This document shows positions 1 to 14,975 of a stretch of DNA of 64,000 bases, piece by piece. The notes under the pieces are model-generated. The model saw only the letters and a program-made list of their open reading frames with translations. It was not told the DNA's origin and searched no databases. How positions within the stretch are numbered: the stretch's first letter is position 1; every line of letters starts with the position of its first letter. This DNA comes from Anoplopoma fimbria. Taxonomy: Eukaryota > Chordata > Actinopteri > Perciformes > Anoplopomatidae. The stretch lies in assembly GCF_027596085.1 (NCBI RefSeq), contig NC_072456.1, forward strand, positions 20,676,218 to 20,740,217, read 5' to 3'. A program made the translations under genes and the position numbers.

Positions 1-413
1 ATGAAACAGAACATGAGCAGTAAAGAGTAACATTATAAAAAAGTGATTCACATCTTTAAGTAATTCAGGCACCAAGTGCATGATGGGGATGAAAAAGCAC
101 CATGGACTGAGGGGAGTAGTGGAAACCGGAAACCAAGAGAGAACTTGTTTTCCTGAGTTTAGCTTTTCTCAGTTGGAGCATTGCCAAGAGCTCAACAAAA
201 GCCCTGACCCTTATGTTGAACATGTGTCCTAGAAAGAAGCTCCAAGGCTCAAATCCAATAACAAGACTAGAAAGATCAAAACACTGCTGACGTATATCTA
301 GACTCCATTTTAAATCCCTGCCAGTGGAAATGATCACCCCGTGGAGGGACATATACATAATCAAACATCGCTTTACTTGTATTAACGTTGTACTCCTTTT
401 ATTTGTCTCAAGC
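1..413. other. 3' flank of sac3d1, no gene seen
   Basis: Low-GC sequence beyond the sac3d1 stop codon. Read on the minus strand, an AATAAA hexamer lies at 403-398, only about 11 nt after the stop, so the 3' UTR could be very short or a more distal signal could be used. Overlapping open frames here lack splice context and resemble nothing I know. Confidence 0.4.
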
Positions 414-3051
414 TCAGCCGTGAATGATGTTCCCAACACTGAGGTTTCTCTGTTTCGTCGCCACGATGTTGTGATACAGTTTGCAGTGCAGTTTCCCTTG
501 TTCGGGCTCAGTGAAAGCAGCCTTGGAGAAAACCAATTGGTTGTCCTGGTTAACCACCACGCCATGCGCCTGACAGAGTCGGGCTGCGAGTGGCGTGTCT
601 AAGGACAAGAGCTGAGCCAGTCCATCCAGAGGGAAGCGGCAGTTGCGGCTGCTGAATCCGTGGCTGTAAATTAGAAGCAGATCTCGACCGCAGGTCACCA
701 GGTGACGGTGCAGAGCGCAACTCTGTAGGAAGTTCAACCTCCGAGCCAACCGGAGCAAACGTACGGGGTTTCGCTCCAGAAAAGCTCGGTTGATGTTAAG
801 AGCGAGTGTGATGGCGGGAGAGCTGCGGAGACGCTTGGGGAGCTCCATGATGTGCTGTGTGGCACGAGCTGAACCTGGGGGAGACAAGAAAAATGTAAAC
901 ATGCATGAAGAAATTAAAATCTGATTTATTTGCTGTTGTTGTTGTTGTTGTTTTTTAACTGCTGATGGCTTTTTAAAATCTATTATTTCAGTGTGAAAAC
1001 CACTGACTGGGGTTACATTTGATGCCAACGAAAACTTATTCTGGGAAGGACTGCTCAACAGACCAACCTTTGCATCAGATCTCTGCATTAATAGCCTGCT
1101 TATGTCATTTAAAGGATAAGTAAAAATGCATGCAAATGCACCACCAAAAAGGTAAAAGTTGTATTAAACACAGTGACAAACCTAAGTTGTACAGCAGACC
1201 AAGAGCTTGCATCTCTTCCTGGTTGGGATGCGGTCCTGTTCCAGTTGCGTAGCAATCCAGCAGCCAGCTCAGATTCTCCTGTAGGTGTGTGTCGTTGATG
1301 CGTGGGTCGTAGAGCCGCAGGGGCTCACCGCACATCCGAAAAGAGGCATAGATGAGGAAACGCACTGTCCGCTCCAAAATGGCCACACAGTTCAGACCGG
1401 AGACCCTCTGGATGATCATGTCCTGTTTCACGCCACGCATCCGATCAAAGGCGAAGTTGTACACCTGGAAGTGACAAGTTACATTTATGTTAATATGTGT
1501 TGTGAGGAGTTTTATATGTATTCATTCATGCAACTTCAACATCACAGTTTTCTTACTGCACAAGTGACAAATGAGCCATATCAGAATAACATTTACTAGC
1601 CAGAATTCTAATGTTTCATCTCAGTTTTTCTGCAAAAGATCATTTACGTAAATTCTATGGCCATTGGACACTGTTAGGCACCATAAAACCCAGCTTGTGC
1701 AATGAAATGAGTGATGCCCTGTGTGTCCAAAGGCCAAACATTTACTCATTGCTATAAGGTCATTTGGGGCCTTTTTGGTATTCCGAAGAATAGGTTGCTG
1801 GTCTGGAAATATACTGTGTGTGGTTTTAGAGGATGCTTACATGAAGCTATGCGTAAAGTAAAACATAATTGTTCCAAAAGTTCCAATTCCCTTAATAAAT
1901 GACCTACGGTTTTCTTGTGAAAACTCACCTCAGTCCATGGACGCAGGTGAGGGGAGGCAGCGATGTCATCAATAAGATAACACACAGTTTTCAGTAACAC
2001 TGCAGGTGGACGTAGATCAGTGGGGTTTGTCGAGTCTTTCCCGGCTGCTGGTCTGGAATACTCTTTGATGGCACGCAGGGGGTCTCCTCTGGGCCGCCGG
2101 TCTCTCTCCGTGCCTGCCAACAACTCAAAGCGGTGAAGGCGGTTCTGCAGCTCACGGTCCCGCAGCTCACGAGCAGGGCACATGGTCTGGCAGGTCCCTC
2201 TGGGCACGGTTTCTTTCCCATGGTGCTCGCGTCTCTCATCCTCCTCCTCCCCCTGTCTCACCTGAGGTTTGCCTTGGCCTCGCCATTGTTCTTCTGTCCT
2301 CTGTCTCCATTCTCCTCCTCCTCCTCCTCCTCCTGCTGGTGCATCCCTCCTCTGAGAGAGAGAGCTGCTCGAGAGAAACAGGTTGTTTGTTAGCTGGAAA
2401 TGTAGTCCAATAGGAATCTGATACAATAAGCAACAAGTATGGCTTCTCCTCTTGTGGTCGACATCTGACCCATGGACACATCACAGCTATGTTTGACTCA
2501 CTTCTGCTCTGACTAGTTAGATTTTCCTGTAAAGTTATAGATTTACTTGTGTAACACAGAATATATTTAAAAGTTGCCTTTATCTACCAGTATGCAAACT
2601 GAGTCTACTTCATCCTATCCATGTACCACAACCCACCCATCCATCTTTGAAGTTCAGGTTTAATTTAGCTGCATTTGTTCTGCCAATCTTACATTAATGT
2701 GACTCTGAAATAGCAATAATTAGTTGTTTGATTATTGCTGTGATTCTAGCAGCAACATTTGGCCTGATAGTATCTGGTAACACTGTAACCTACTGGTAGC
2801 TGTAAGATGCTAATGTTGACTGCACTACCATTAAGGCATTAGCTAGCTTCAGCAGCTAGCTTGCTAACAAATAACAAATAACGCGCGAATTACGTCACTA
2901 TCATCGAACAGTACGCAAGTTAAGTAAGCAAACTATCATCACAAATTAGAAAATGTGTCTTTGTATGCCATTTGACATGAAATGCTTAATATGTGAACAA
3001 AAAAAAAACAACATGTACTCACATGCGACGAGGCGCTCTCCTGCGGTTCAT
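414..3051 (-). CDS. sac3d1: SAC3 domain-containing protein 1 (5 coding exons)
   Basis: Small SAC3/GANP-family protein, the SHD1 homologue implicated in centrosome duplication and mitotic progression. My model has coding exons 3051-3023, 2351-2262, 2199-1929, 1464-1182 and 874-414 (minus strand), totalling 1134 nt, 377 aa plus TGA; all junctions are GT-AG and phases agree. The N-terminus is basic then acidic and glutamate-rich (residues 1-39). The SAC3 core opens with GTCQTMCP (41-48), followed by DPLRAIKEYSRPAAGK (79-94), both strongly matching the human family. Later exons give VYNFAFDRMRGVKQDM, the LLYNLGSA junction and DLCQAHG-like LCQAHGVVV near the end. Length is close to the human protein. 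I chose the ATG at 3051 because it is in frame through two splices and follows a CCAAT-type promoter; the next in-frame ATG (in exon 2) would lose only 12 residues. Exons 3-5 are near certain; the two 5' exons are inferred from splice signals and phase. Confidence 0.88.
2200..2261 (-). other. sac3d1: 62-nt mini-intron in sac3d1
   Basis: On the minus strand CTCAG|GTGAGA (donor, exon end 2262) and GTGCCCAG|AGGGACC (acceptor, exon start 2199) bracket 62 nt. 62 is not a multiple of three; removal joins the ATG-containing glutamate-rich frame to the GTCQTMCP frame. If retained, TGA follows AGG immediately at the boundary. Inference from splice motifs and phase only. Confidence 0.65.
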
Positions 3052-3200
3052 TGGTCCTAGAACAGACCGCGCGTCACTCCCCAGGCTCAGCCAATAAGAA
3101 CGCGTCTGTGTTGTTTTGACGTGACGTCACATCCGGAATAGGCGCGACGGTTCGAAGCGGAGCAGTATAAAAAGACGGCCCTGGTTTGAAGTTTGAAGGC
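3052..3200 (-). promoter_or_regulatory. sac3d1: sac3d1 promoter region
   Basis: CpG-containing block directly upstream of the sac3d1 start. Visible sites are ATTGG (3050-3054, inverted CCAAT), CCAAT (3091-3095), the CRE palindrome TGACGTCA (3122-3129) and an ETS-type CCGGAA within 3130-3138. A TATAAAAAG at 3166-3174 faces the plus strand, opposite to sac3d1. Such CCAAT/CRE/ETS mixtures are typical of cell-cycle and housekeeping promoters. Confidence 0.6.
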
Positions 3201-3814
3201 AGGAGGAGCTTGGAAATGAACTATACAAAAAAAGTAGTATAGTTTTATAAATCCCCAAAAAATTTCAAAAACAAGCTACTGTTACATTTATTTTAAGACA
3301 AATTAAATAGAATAAATATCCATATAACTGAACTTCTAAATCAAATCTTTTAATTAGTTTGTGATAGTTTTCAGTTATCAAGCGAACATAAATCAAACAT
3401 GGACTTAAACTTGTCCATGCCTTATAACTCTTCTCAGAGAAGCCTATTTGTTTCACCAGAAGCAAGACAACATTCAAAAAAAAATATTTGCAAACATATT
3501 TAAGTAAACTAGAATATAATTTTCTTGCATGTTGTTGCTTTGCTTTAAAAAGGTCGTACAATTGTTCAATTAAATTTTTTATTGGTTCTAGTTGTATTTA
3601 TTACCAATGTTACATCAATAAAAGTATTAAAAAGTATCAGTCATTATTTAGCATTTACAATACATCACAATACAGCTGCAAAGAAATCAGACTGCATACA
3701 TAAAAAAAAACAAGACACAAGAGGTACAAATATATGTAAAATGGGGGAAAGTATGGGTTGGGGGGGGGGTATCCAAAGTGCATGTACTGTGTATCCCATG
3801 CTGCGTGGTATCCT
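3201..3814 (-). other. haus8 3' UTR and intergenic sequence
   Basis: AT-rich stretch between the sac3d1 promoter and the haus8 stop. Reading the minus strand, AATAAA at 3602-3597 lies about 215 nt after the haus8 stop and is the likely poly(A) signal; a second one lies near 3290. No separate gene seen. Confidence 0.45.
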
Positions 3815-6800
3815 TCACTGTTTGGGGCAGAAGAGCTGGTGGGTTCTTGCAGTCCCGAGCTGTTCTTCCTCCTTGGCCTGCTGGACATGGATGGTGTGGC
3901 GGCAGACCAATGTTGACAGCTCCAGCAGCTCTGAAAATGTACTAGAATGATGGGGGGAAAAAAACAATGTTTGAGTACAAGTGCAAGCTGGTTGAAGACA
4001 GGTTACATTTTTAAAAAGGTACTGAATACTAAATGACTGTAATGTAATGTAATGTAATGTAAAAAGGTACTGAATACCTGCCAAGATCAGTTCTTTATAA
4101 GTAAGAAACTGTTTTGTTTCTAGGGCTGGCTTCGACAAAATAAATTCTTAGTAGTGTAACATCCTGATTTAATTGACATATCTATGAAAGAGAGATTTGC
4201 TCAGAAGTTTCTAGGAACTAAGTCATACAGAATTTTTAAAAAAAGCATTAAAAATGACAATAGTAATCTCAGTCGACAAAGACCAAAATGGCAGCCCTAC
4301 TTGTTTCAGCGATATATATATATTCAAAATGAATATATCTTTAAAGAAGACTTTGTCATGAACAGTTATGACAAAGCATTGATATCATAAAGTGAAATCT
4401 TCTGGGAAGGAACAAAAGGGGAACTAGAAAGGTGCAGATCTCTGCCAGGTGTGTCTGCAACGACCATGACCACCACTGCAACAATGTGCGATTTAATGAA
4501 TACAACCCAAATTTGGCACTGAGGTGCACACTGACAGACGCACACACATGGGCGAGCGATGGCATAATTCTCCTAGCGTAGACAATAATTGATGAAAACG
4601 TTGACACATAGCAGATCAAGTATTCACAGCATCACCAGGTTACGAAAAGACAAGTTCTCTATATATGTGCCTACCCTGACAGCTGCTGACTGATGGTCTT
4701 TGATGTTGTTTTCATGTCTCTAAGGCACTCTAGAGAAGTGCTGTTGTCCTTATGATCTCCCTCTGTGCACTCCATCAGCAACGTCTCACTCTCCTTCAGG
4801 CAAGCCTCAGCTTTATCTGAAAGGAGGAGATACAAGTGGATTATAATTATATTTGTCATAAGTCCATGCCAAATACATTTGACACACATCTTTTAAGGTT
4901 TACACGAGCACATACAAAAGGAAATAACGTACAATGACCGACAAATTACTACAGCACACTTATATCTGCCAAGGTCAAAGTTTTTTAAATATTAGAGATT
5001 ACTGTATTTGTTTAGTCCGTATTCATATCATAGGTTTGAAGAGAAAACGACAAGGTTGGAGAAAGGTGATATCACATAGTTCCATGCACCAATTAGAATT
5101 TACCAATTAAGGAATGAGTATTAGATCATAGTTTTTATGTTTAAAGTTGTTATGTCATGTTGCCAGGGACATTCTGATCAAAACATGTACACACAGTCCT
5201 GATGTAGCTGATTAGAAGATTTGTTTTGTCTGTTAAAGTCATTTATTTATGATTAACAATGTCGTTTTTTTGAAAAAAAAATTGTATAACTTTGAATCAT
5301 AGTAACAACAACAACCTAGGAATTCCCTTCTGTCCCCGTCGATGTAGAAATTCTTGACAGGCAGCTCATGTCGCGTGGTGTCAACAGCTGTGGCGAAAGA
5401 CTTGTAGTTTTTTGTGAATTGCTTGGCAGTTTCAGCCACAGGAGTCAGAGCGGCGATCTGATGGAACATGATAACATTAGAAGGATGCACTCATAATATC
5501 ATACACACAGCGCACACATTTTTATTTACATTCTAACATACAATTCATCTATTCACCAGCTGTTTTAAATGTAGTTAATTATCAATCAACACAGATGTGA
5601 CCCAACAAGCCTAAATGGAGTATGAGTTTGCAAAAGTAGCAAAGAGTCTCCAGTGATAAATGTCTCAGTTTTTGTGTTATGATTCTCCACCATAGGGATG
5701 GATAGTTTAAATATAAAATCACGTAAGAAACCTTTCTGAACTATAAGTTTGTTGATGTTTAGTAAGGAGGCAACATTTTAGTTATGTCTTTCACTACGAT
5801 CTTGAGCAAAGACACTGGGCAAAAAAAGAAGGAATTTCAGTCTTTTTTTTGACTATTTTAACATGCAATACATTTTTTCTAACAGAGAGACAACATGTCT
5901 AAAGAGGTCCTTACAAAAGGAGGGGATTTCCTTACCTGTAAATCCAGCAGCTCATTCACTAGCCTGTCCTTTTCCATGAGGAGGTAGTGACGTTTCTTCT
6001 CCTGGACCACATTATGCAGCGCCTCTTCTTCCTCCATTTCCTGCATGAGCCTTGCCTCTGCCTCAGCCTCAGCCTTTGCAGTATTGCTCTCCATCTACAT
6101 CAAAAAGATTACAACATGTGACTCTGACAAAAGGGTTTATTCCCCACAGAACACAGCGGACAAGCCACTAAAAACGACCATGATTACATTTTATTGTACA
6201 CTGATTTAACAAAGCAGAATATCAGATAAACGTATATGTTAGACTGACTCACCTTAGCTGTGAGGTAGGCCAGTAAGACGGTTTGCATCTCAATGATCCT
6301 CTTATCATTCTCTGGATTTCTCTCGGGCTGAACTGCATTTTCAATAATCGTCTTTTCTTAAAGAGATTAAAAAAAAAAAAAAAAAATGTTATATGACACT
6401 TATTTGTAAATAACTTTCAAAATGTTAAGATTTTAAATCACCTTACCTTTAATGACTGAAATATCAAAATTTGGTCGAAAGCAGTGTTCATCTGAGAAAG
6501 TGGACTGCAGAATACTTCTCCCAAGCAATGAATGCTCAGTTTCTCGTGACATAATTGCTGTAAGGAAAATAACATGAAAACACTCAACAGCCATCCATAA
6601 TTCTCATTTTGACAAAGTTACAGACTCAATCAGAATTCAGGGGAATTAGCAAGTAAGTTACTAAGAACATCTTTGCATTTCTGGGTTTCCCGGCAATATT
6701 TTAAGGGAATAATTCACAATCTAAGCATCAACAACTGCCTTTACACCTAAATATAAAAACCCTCTTTAAAGCAGTTTAAGTTTAACATAATTGATCCTAG

Positions 6801-8533
6801 AGCACACTACAATTACCTTAGCCGATTGATTTAAATTCACATTATCAAAATGAGAAATTAACTCATCTCTCATGAACAACTGTGCGAGTTCACATTCACA
6901 GTTATCACCATAGGAAGTACTTACATGTTGCTAGAGCCTGTGGGGCCATTGAGCGTCTTGGTGGAGTGCCCACCCTCGGTTTGACACCACTGGGTTTAGG
7001 TGAGGAAGGTCTCAGCGGAACAGCAAAAGACTCGTTGGTCAATGAGTTACTCTGTTAATAGTTGTTGGGGTGCAATAAGATACAGATGTTTAACATAAAA
7101 AATGTGACAACAGAGTATTGGCAGGTCTACATCCTTACTGAGTTGGAATACCACAAGTGAAACACATACTATTTGATACATAAACATAAAAAAATAAAAC
7201 AGTAATACCTTTGAAAGAGATGACTTCTCAGCAGACTGCATGTATCGAGACTTGACGATGGTTCCACTTGCTAAAGATTGATGAAAAGACATTAACAAAG
7301 AAATGCCAAAGCTTAGTAAAAACCTATTTTAACATATCTGTACACATCTCATATGATTGATATGATATCAGCTACACATCTCATATGATTGATATATCAG
7401 CTACACATTTCCCTCAAAAATAAGGAAAAACATTGTTTAATAATACCAACAAACTCGGAAAAAAGAAGCCAGTTAAGATGAGCACAATTACTGTACTGTT
7501 TTTGATATTGAATATTATAAAGATTTGAAGATCACCGCACAAAGCAGTATATCATATCAGTTCTGGAACATATTGAGTATATGGGTGGACAGAGAAAAAG
7601 AAGATTTTGTTACAAAAATTTCTCATCAATGGGATATTAAAATCACCACAATTCAAGCTGATTTATAAAAGGTAATAATTGTAGAGATTGTTTTAAAACA
7701 CTGTTAGTGAACTGTATGGGAATTTGTTGGAATAAGACTAAGAGTATAAAGTACCAGTTAAAAGTTTGGACACACCTTCTCATTCAACTACTTTGAAGAA
7801 TCTAAAATATAAAACATATTCTGGTTTGTTGAGCATTTGTTTGTTTACCACATAATTCCATATGTGTTCCTTCATAGTTTGGATGTCTTCAATATTAATC
7901 TACAATGAAAAAAAAAAAATAAAAATAAAGAAAAACCATTGAATGAGAAGGTGTGTCCAAACTTTTGACTGGTACTGTAAGTGTGTCATGTCTGATTAGT
8001 GACAGCACTATACTCAAACTAACAACAAGCCTTTATGAACACTGAATACTTACATTTAACACTTTTCTTCCCATTTCCAGGGATGCTGGGTTTACTAGCA
8101 GTGCTGCCACTTTTCGAGCTGAAAACAAACCAAAAAAAGGAGTCAAATTAGAAAAAGACAGGAATGAGAGCAACAATTACAAAATAAAAGATGGCGTTGT
8201 TTTGTTTTGTTTTTTTTAGAAAACGAGCTAAACACTTTATTGTTTCCAATTCACAACAACACAAAGGCGTGCACAAGTATTAGATGTGTGTTTGATCCAG
8301 CAGTGTGAACAGGTGACGTTTCTGCTCATAGAGTATTAACTAAACTAGCTTAGCACGACTAGCTCTCTTCTGACGTCACATTCAATCCTCCTAAAAAAAT
8401 AAACTGGTCACAAATCTGAGAATTACACGAAACTCGATTAAAAAGACAGAAGAAAATACCGACGTCACCTTTTAGCGTCGGTGGAGGTACTTTTCAAACC
8501 ACTTGGCACTGTTGATGTTCTTCTCGACGCCAT
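3815..8533 (-). CDS. haus8: HAUS augmin-like complex subunit 8 (10 coding exons)
   Basis: HAUS8 (Hice1) is the microtubule-binding subunit of the eight-protein augmin complex, which recruits gamma-tubulin to spindle microtubules. My exons (minus strand): 8533-8469, 8118-8054, 7270-7209, 7051-6925, 6557-6447, 6356-6253, 6094-5936, 5457-5316, 4816-4675 and 3941-3815; total 1104 nt, 367 aa plus TGA, with every phase consistent. The N-terminal ~110 residues are Ser/Lys/Pro-rich and basic, as expected for the microtubule-binding tail, with VKSRYMQS at 49-56 matching human VIESRYLQ. Residues ~144-231 are a heptad-like coiled coil (exons 6-7). FATAVDTTRHELPV (252-265) is a near-exact match to human HAUS8. 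The end, GTFSELLELS, corresponds to human RSFAQVLELS. Slightly shorter than the human protein (410 aa). Donors of exon 8 (GTTGTT) and exon 9 (GTAGGC) are weak but required by phase. Confidence 0.92.
4010..4080. repeat. Pentanucleotide array with duplicated flank in haus8 intron 9
   Basis: Five copies of TGTAA/TAATG-type units (about 4039-4062) sit between two copies of AAAAAGGTACTGAATAC, starting near 4013 and 4062. Looks like a small slippage plus duplication event. Confidence 0.7.
7341..7401. repeat. Tandem duplication of ~30 bp in haus8 intron 3
   Basis: Two adjacent copies of a unit beginning TACACATCTCATATGATTGA, at 7341 and 7373, the second lacking a 3-base step. It is intronic with no splice consequence visible. 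Confidence 0.75.
7749..7977. mobile_element. Tc1/mariner-type MITE in haus8 intron 2
   Basis: Terminal inverted repeats of about 38 bp: left GTACCAGTTAAAAGTTTGGA continuing into CACACCTTCTCATTCAA, right its near-perfect complement ending GGTACTGT. TA dinucleotides flank both ends (7747-7748 and 7978-7979), the target-site duplication expected of Tc1/mariner elements. I recognise this as the vertebrate-wide 'AGTACCAGTCAAAAGTTTGGACAC' family. Internal sequence is too short for a transposase, so it is non-autonomous. Confidence 0.9.
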
Positions 8534-8690
8534 AATGTTTTGAAGCAAACCGCCTGTACGCCCGTTTTTATAAACCGGTGGAAACAAGAAGGGATACGTT
8601 CGTTCCGCTCTTCTTCTTTGTGTATTTGTGGCGGATTTAAAGCGACACTGAAAAGTGTCTGCTCACATCTGCTGTAGTGACTGTGTTAAA
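8534..8690 (-). promoter_or_regulatory. haus8: haus8 5' region / promoter
   Basis: Sequence just upstream of the haus8 ATG (8533-8531), without a TATA box on the minus strand in the expected place. A perfect CRE palindrome TGACGTCA lies in intron 1 at 8371-8378, and another GACGTCAC directly overlaps the exon 1 donor (8461-8468). The extent of the 5' UTR cannot be seen. Confidence 0.4.
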
Positions 8691-12149
<3,459 letters not shown>

Positions 12150-12150
<1 letters not shown>

Positions 12151-12480
12151 GAATGCAACATATTCTCACGGAAAATCAACAATGATATTTTTGAGAAGTA
12201 GGCATATATGCTTTGTGGCTGAGAGTTGGATGAGCAGATTGATACCATACATGTCTGTTTATTCCATATAAAGATGGGGTAGGGAGACAATTAGCCTAAT
12301 TTAGCATAGCATAGCATAGTATTAAGATTGTAAGGGGGGAAACGGCCAGCCTGGCTCTGTCCAAAGGCAGATATAAAATGTTGAATTAGTGAGATTGAGA
12401 GGTGCTCTTAGGTGGATATTTTAAAAACTTTGGACAGAGCTAGTTCAGCTGTTTCCGCCTGCTACCAGTCGAAGATGGCC
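12150..12480. mobile_element. Percomorph interspersed repeat ('TTAGCATAGC... CTGGCTCTGTCCAAAG' family)
   Basis: Contains the hallmark phrases of a repeat very common in spiny-rayed fishes: GAGTTGGATGAGCAGATTGA, TAGCATAGCATAGCATAG, and GCCTGGCTCTGTCCAAAG answered about 80 bp later by the inverted CTTTGGACAGAGCTAG. The inverted pair suggests a foldback or non-autonomous DNA element. Family class is uncertain; boundaries are approximate. Confidence 0.7.
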
Positions 12481-13385
12481 ATATCTTGGCTGTAGGTTCA
12501 GATTTAACGGACAAACCCTCAGGGGTGTCAAGCTAGAAAGCAAATATGTGTATTTCACACAAAATGTCCAACCATTACAGTCATTGCAATTTAGTTCAGA
12601 TGTCACAAATAACAGGTACGTAAAAAGCTTTTTCTTCCACAAATCTGCAGTTTTGAAATGACGGGCAGCATTGTCTCAAAGCAACACCGCAAACTCCATC
12701 AAATGACCCAAAGCCATGTTTTCCACCTCTCGCACGTGTCGCTCACTTCCGAATTGTTCAATTACGGTTCTTATCTTCCAAGGATGTGACCTCAGCTTGG
12801 TGTTCACTCTTGTGGATGAACTCTGCAAGATCCCTGAGCCGCGGGGCTGGAGGCTGGGGGATTTCCTACATGTGTCTTGAGGCCAGAAAGATGTTTATTC
12901 AGGCAGAAACATGAAGAACATGCAGTGTAACTTTAATCACATCATTACAGGTCAAAGGTTTATGTTCCTTGAGAGATGTGCAACTGCAGGAGGAATTGTA
13001 TTTTGTATAACAAGTGGAGCCTGCATGCTCCTCTAAATGTAACATACCATTGAACTGTGTTGCATAAGGATATGTATGTAACTTTAGAGACCAAAAGAGT
13101 TGTACTTGTTAATTCATGAAAAGACATAGCGTGCATGAGCGTCTGTCTTTGTGCATTTGTGTAAAGCGTCCATGTGAATTTTTGAGAATGACAGATGAGC
13201 ACCATACAGCAAGCATGACTGGTTGTGTGTGTGTGTGAGAACCATGTGCGGTTCTTTAGCAGGGCAGTGTAGCGTGCAGTGCAGGAGTGAGCAGAGGCGG
13301 CCCAGACCAGTACAGACCCAGTACCCTGGTAATCCCTGCGTTTTCAGGAGCCCTGGCCCGTACTTGATGAGCTTGAGCAAGAAAA

Positions 13386-13500
13386 AGGTTGCGCTCTCTC
13401 ATGTGTTCCTCTCTCTCGCTCTCTGTCTCCCTCTCTTTCTCTCTGTCTCTCACTCTTTTATTCCCCCTCTTTTTCTCATGCCCCCCCCCTACCCATCCCC
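13386..13500. repeat. Pyrimidine-rich low-complexity tract
   Basis: CT-rich stretch (TCTCTC, TCTGTCTC) following a more GC-rich ordered block at 13,240-13,385. Open frames on both strands here (Ser/Leu-rich or Arg/Glu-rich) are compositional. Confidence 0.7.
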
Positions 13501-13589
13501 TGGAGCCACTTTGCGAATGAGTGGATACCAAGTGTTTACTCAGCAACTCTGCCTGTCCCTCTATATTTCTCAGGATTTCATCAACAAGA

Positions 13590-13880
13590 GTATACGGCCG
13601 TCCCGTGTAAGTCGAATAATCGAATAATCGTCAGATTTTGTCTTAATTGACCAATATTTCTTTAGAAGTTAGTTGTTTTAATTCTTTTCAAATGCTGAAT
13701 GACTCATTTCGGAAAAACTTATGAGCACATCTCTGGCAAACACCAGATTTAAAGTGGTTATTTTGCGTTATTCTTTTTGGAGAAACTCAGTTTAACTGAT
13801 TGGTTTATTAAATCCACTAATCGATTAGACAGCTGAGAATTCCTTTGGTGGAGGACAGCCCGAAAAAACGGAAAATGACC
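13590..13880. mobile_element. Possible DNA-transposon remnant
   Basis: Starts with the repeated CGAATAATCGAATAATCG and ends near CTAATCGATTAGACAG, with a repeat-like interior. I believe it resembles a fish DNA-transposon relic but cannot name the family or see target duplications. Confidence 0.3.
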
Positions 13881-14975
13881 TGCAGACCAACCAGCATCAC
13901 TGCCCACCAGAGATTTCAGGTGTACGTCGTAATGAAAACTGGGGAATATGTTAGAGGAGACAGATGATTAGCTTCTGTCACAGACACAACAGTTGTTTGG
14001 CCTTTTTTAATACGTCCAGGGACACAAACATAGTGATAGAAGATAAATCATCGAAGATAAAATGAAAGCTGTGTTCATGTCAAGGAGAAGGAGGAAACCT
14101 GCCTTGGCTCTATAAAACATTCTCATTTCCAGACATATTTTAAAATATTCTGTGTGACAGCAAGTCTGAGCTGATTGCTTAGCTGAAATATATGAAAGAT
14201 TTAAGCCCAAAACAAAATGTGCCAAAAAGTGAAGCATGATATGAAACGTATGCTCTCTGAAGGATTGAAGGCCACCTACGTCCTTGGCTGACAAAACGGT
14301 TACTTGAATTTCTCTCTATTCATGTTTAGGTGCACAGCATGAAAAAAATCAACAAAGTGGTAAGTGTTATTCATTCTTATATGCCATATCAGCATAGTTA
14401 AGTTCATTTGTTTTTTGCATTGCCATAAATATGTTAATCTTCATTCTGTGGTCGCACATTTAAGTGTGATTAAGGCTATAATCAGCCAACATGAACCACT
14501 GCCTCCAAGATGGGCAAATTATACCTAATATTGGCGCTATGCATTACAGTGAGATGTAACCACAATACCCAAAGCAACAATGTTTATCATCAATATGAAC
14601 CTGAATCAGGAGGGCCTCAGCTCCTGTGTAGCTCAACTTTAGGAAACCTCCACCTTCTGACTGCCTGTAACCACACTGCTTTTTATCCACCATTTAAATA
14701 AATAATGTGCATATGGATCTCTCTTAGCTTAGCTCGTTGCATACGAGGATACCAAACTGAGATCAGATTTTAGCAGTTAAATGGCATTTTCCTTTTAATG
14801 TATAGACCCTGGTGTGGTTTCCAATGTTGCAGGTCAGCAGCATCATCGTGGTGTTGAATGAGGGTGACAATATCCGAGTAAGTAAGTAAGTAATGCAGAG
14901 TGTTACTGAAGCAAGGTGTTCACTGTGTACATAACAAAAAAAATGCAAGTGCATGTTGATACATGGATGCACAGT
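13881..14975. other. Intergenic, no gene seen
   Basis: Low-GC sequence; a short GTAA repeat (14878-14893). No coding signal or recognised element. Confidence 0.35.
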
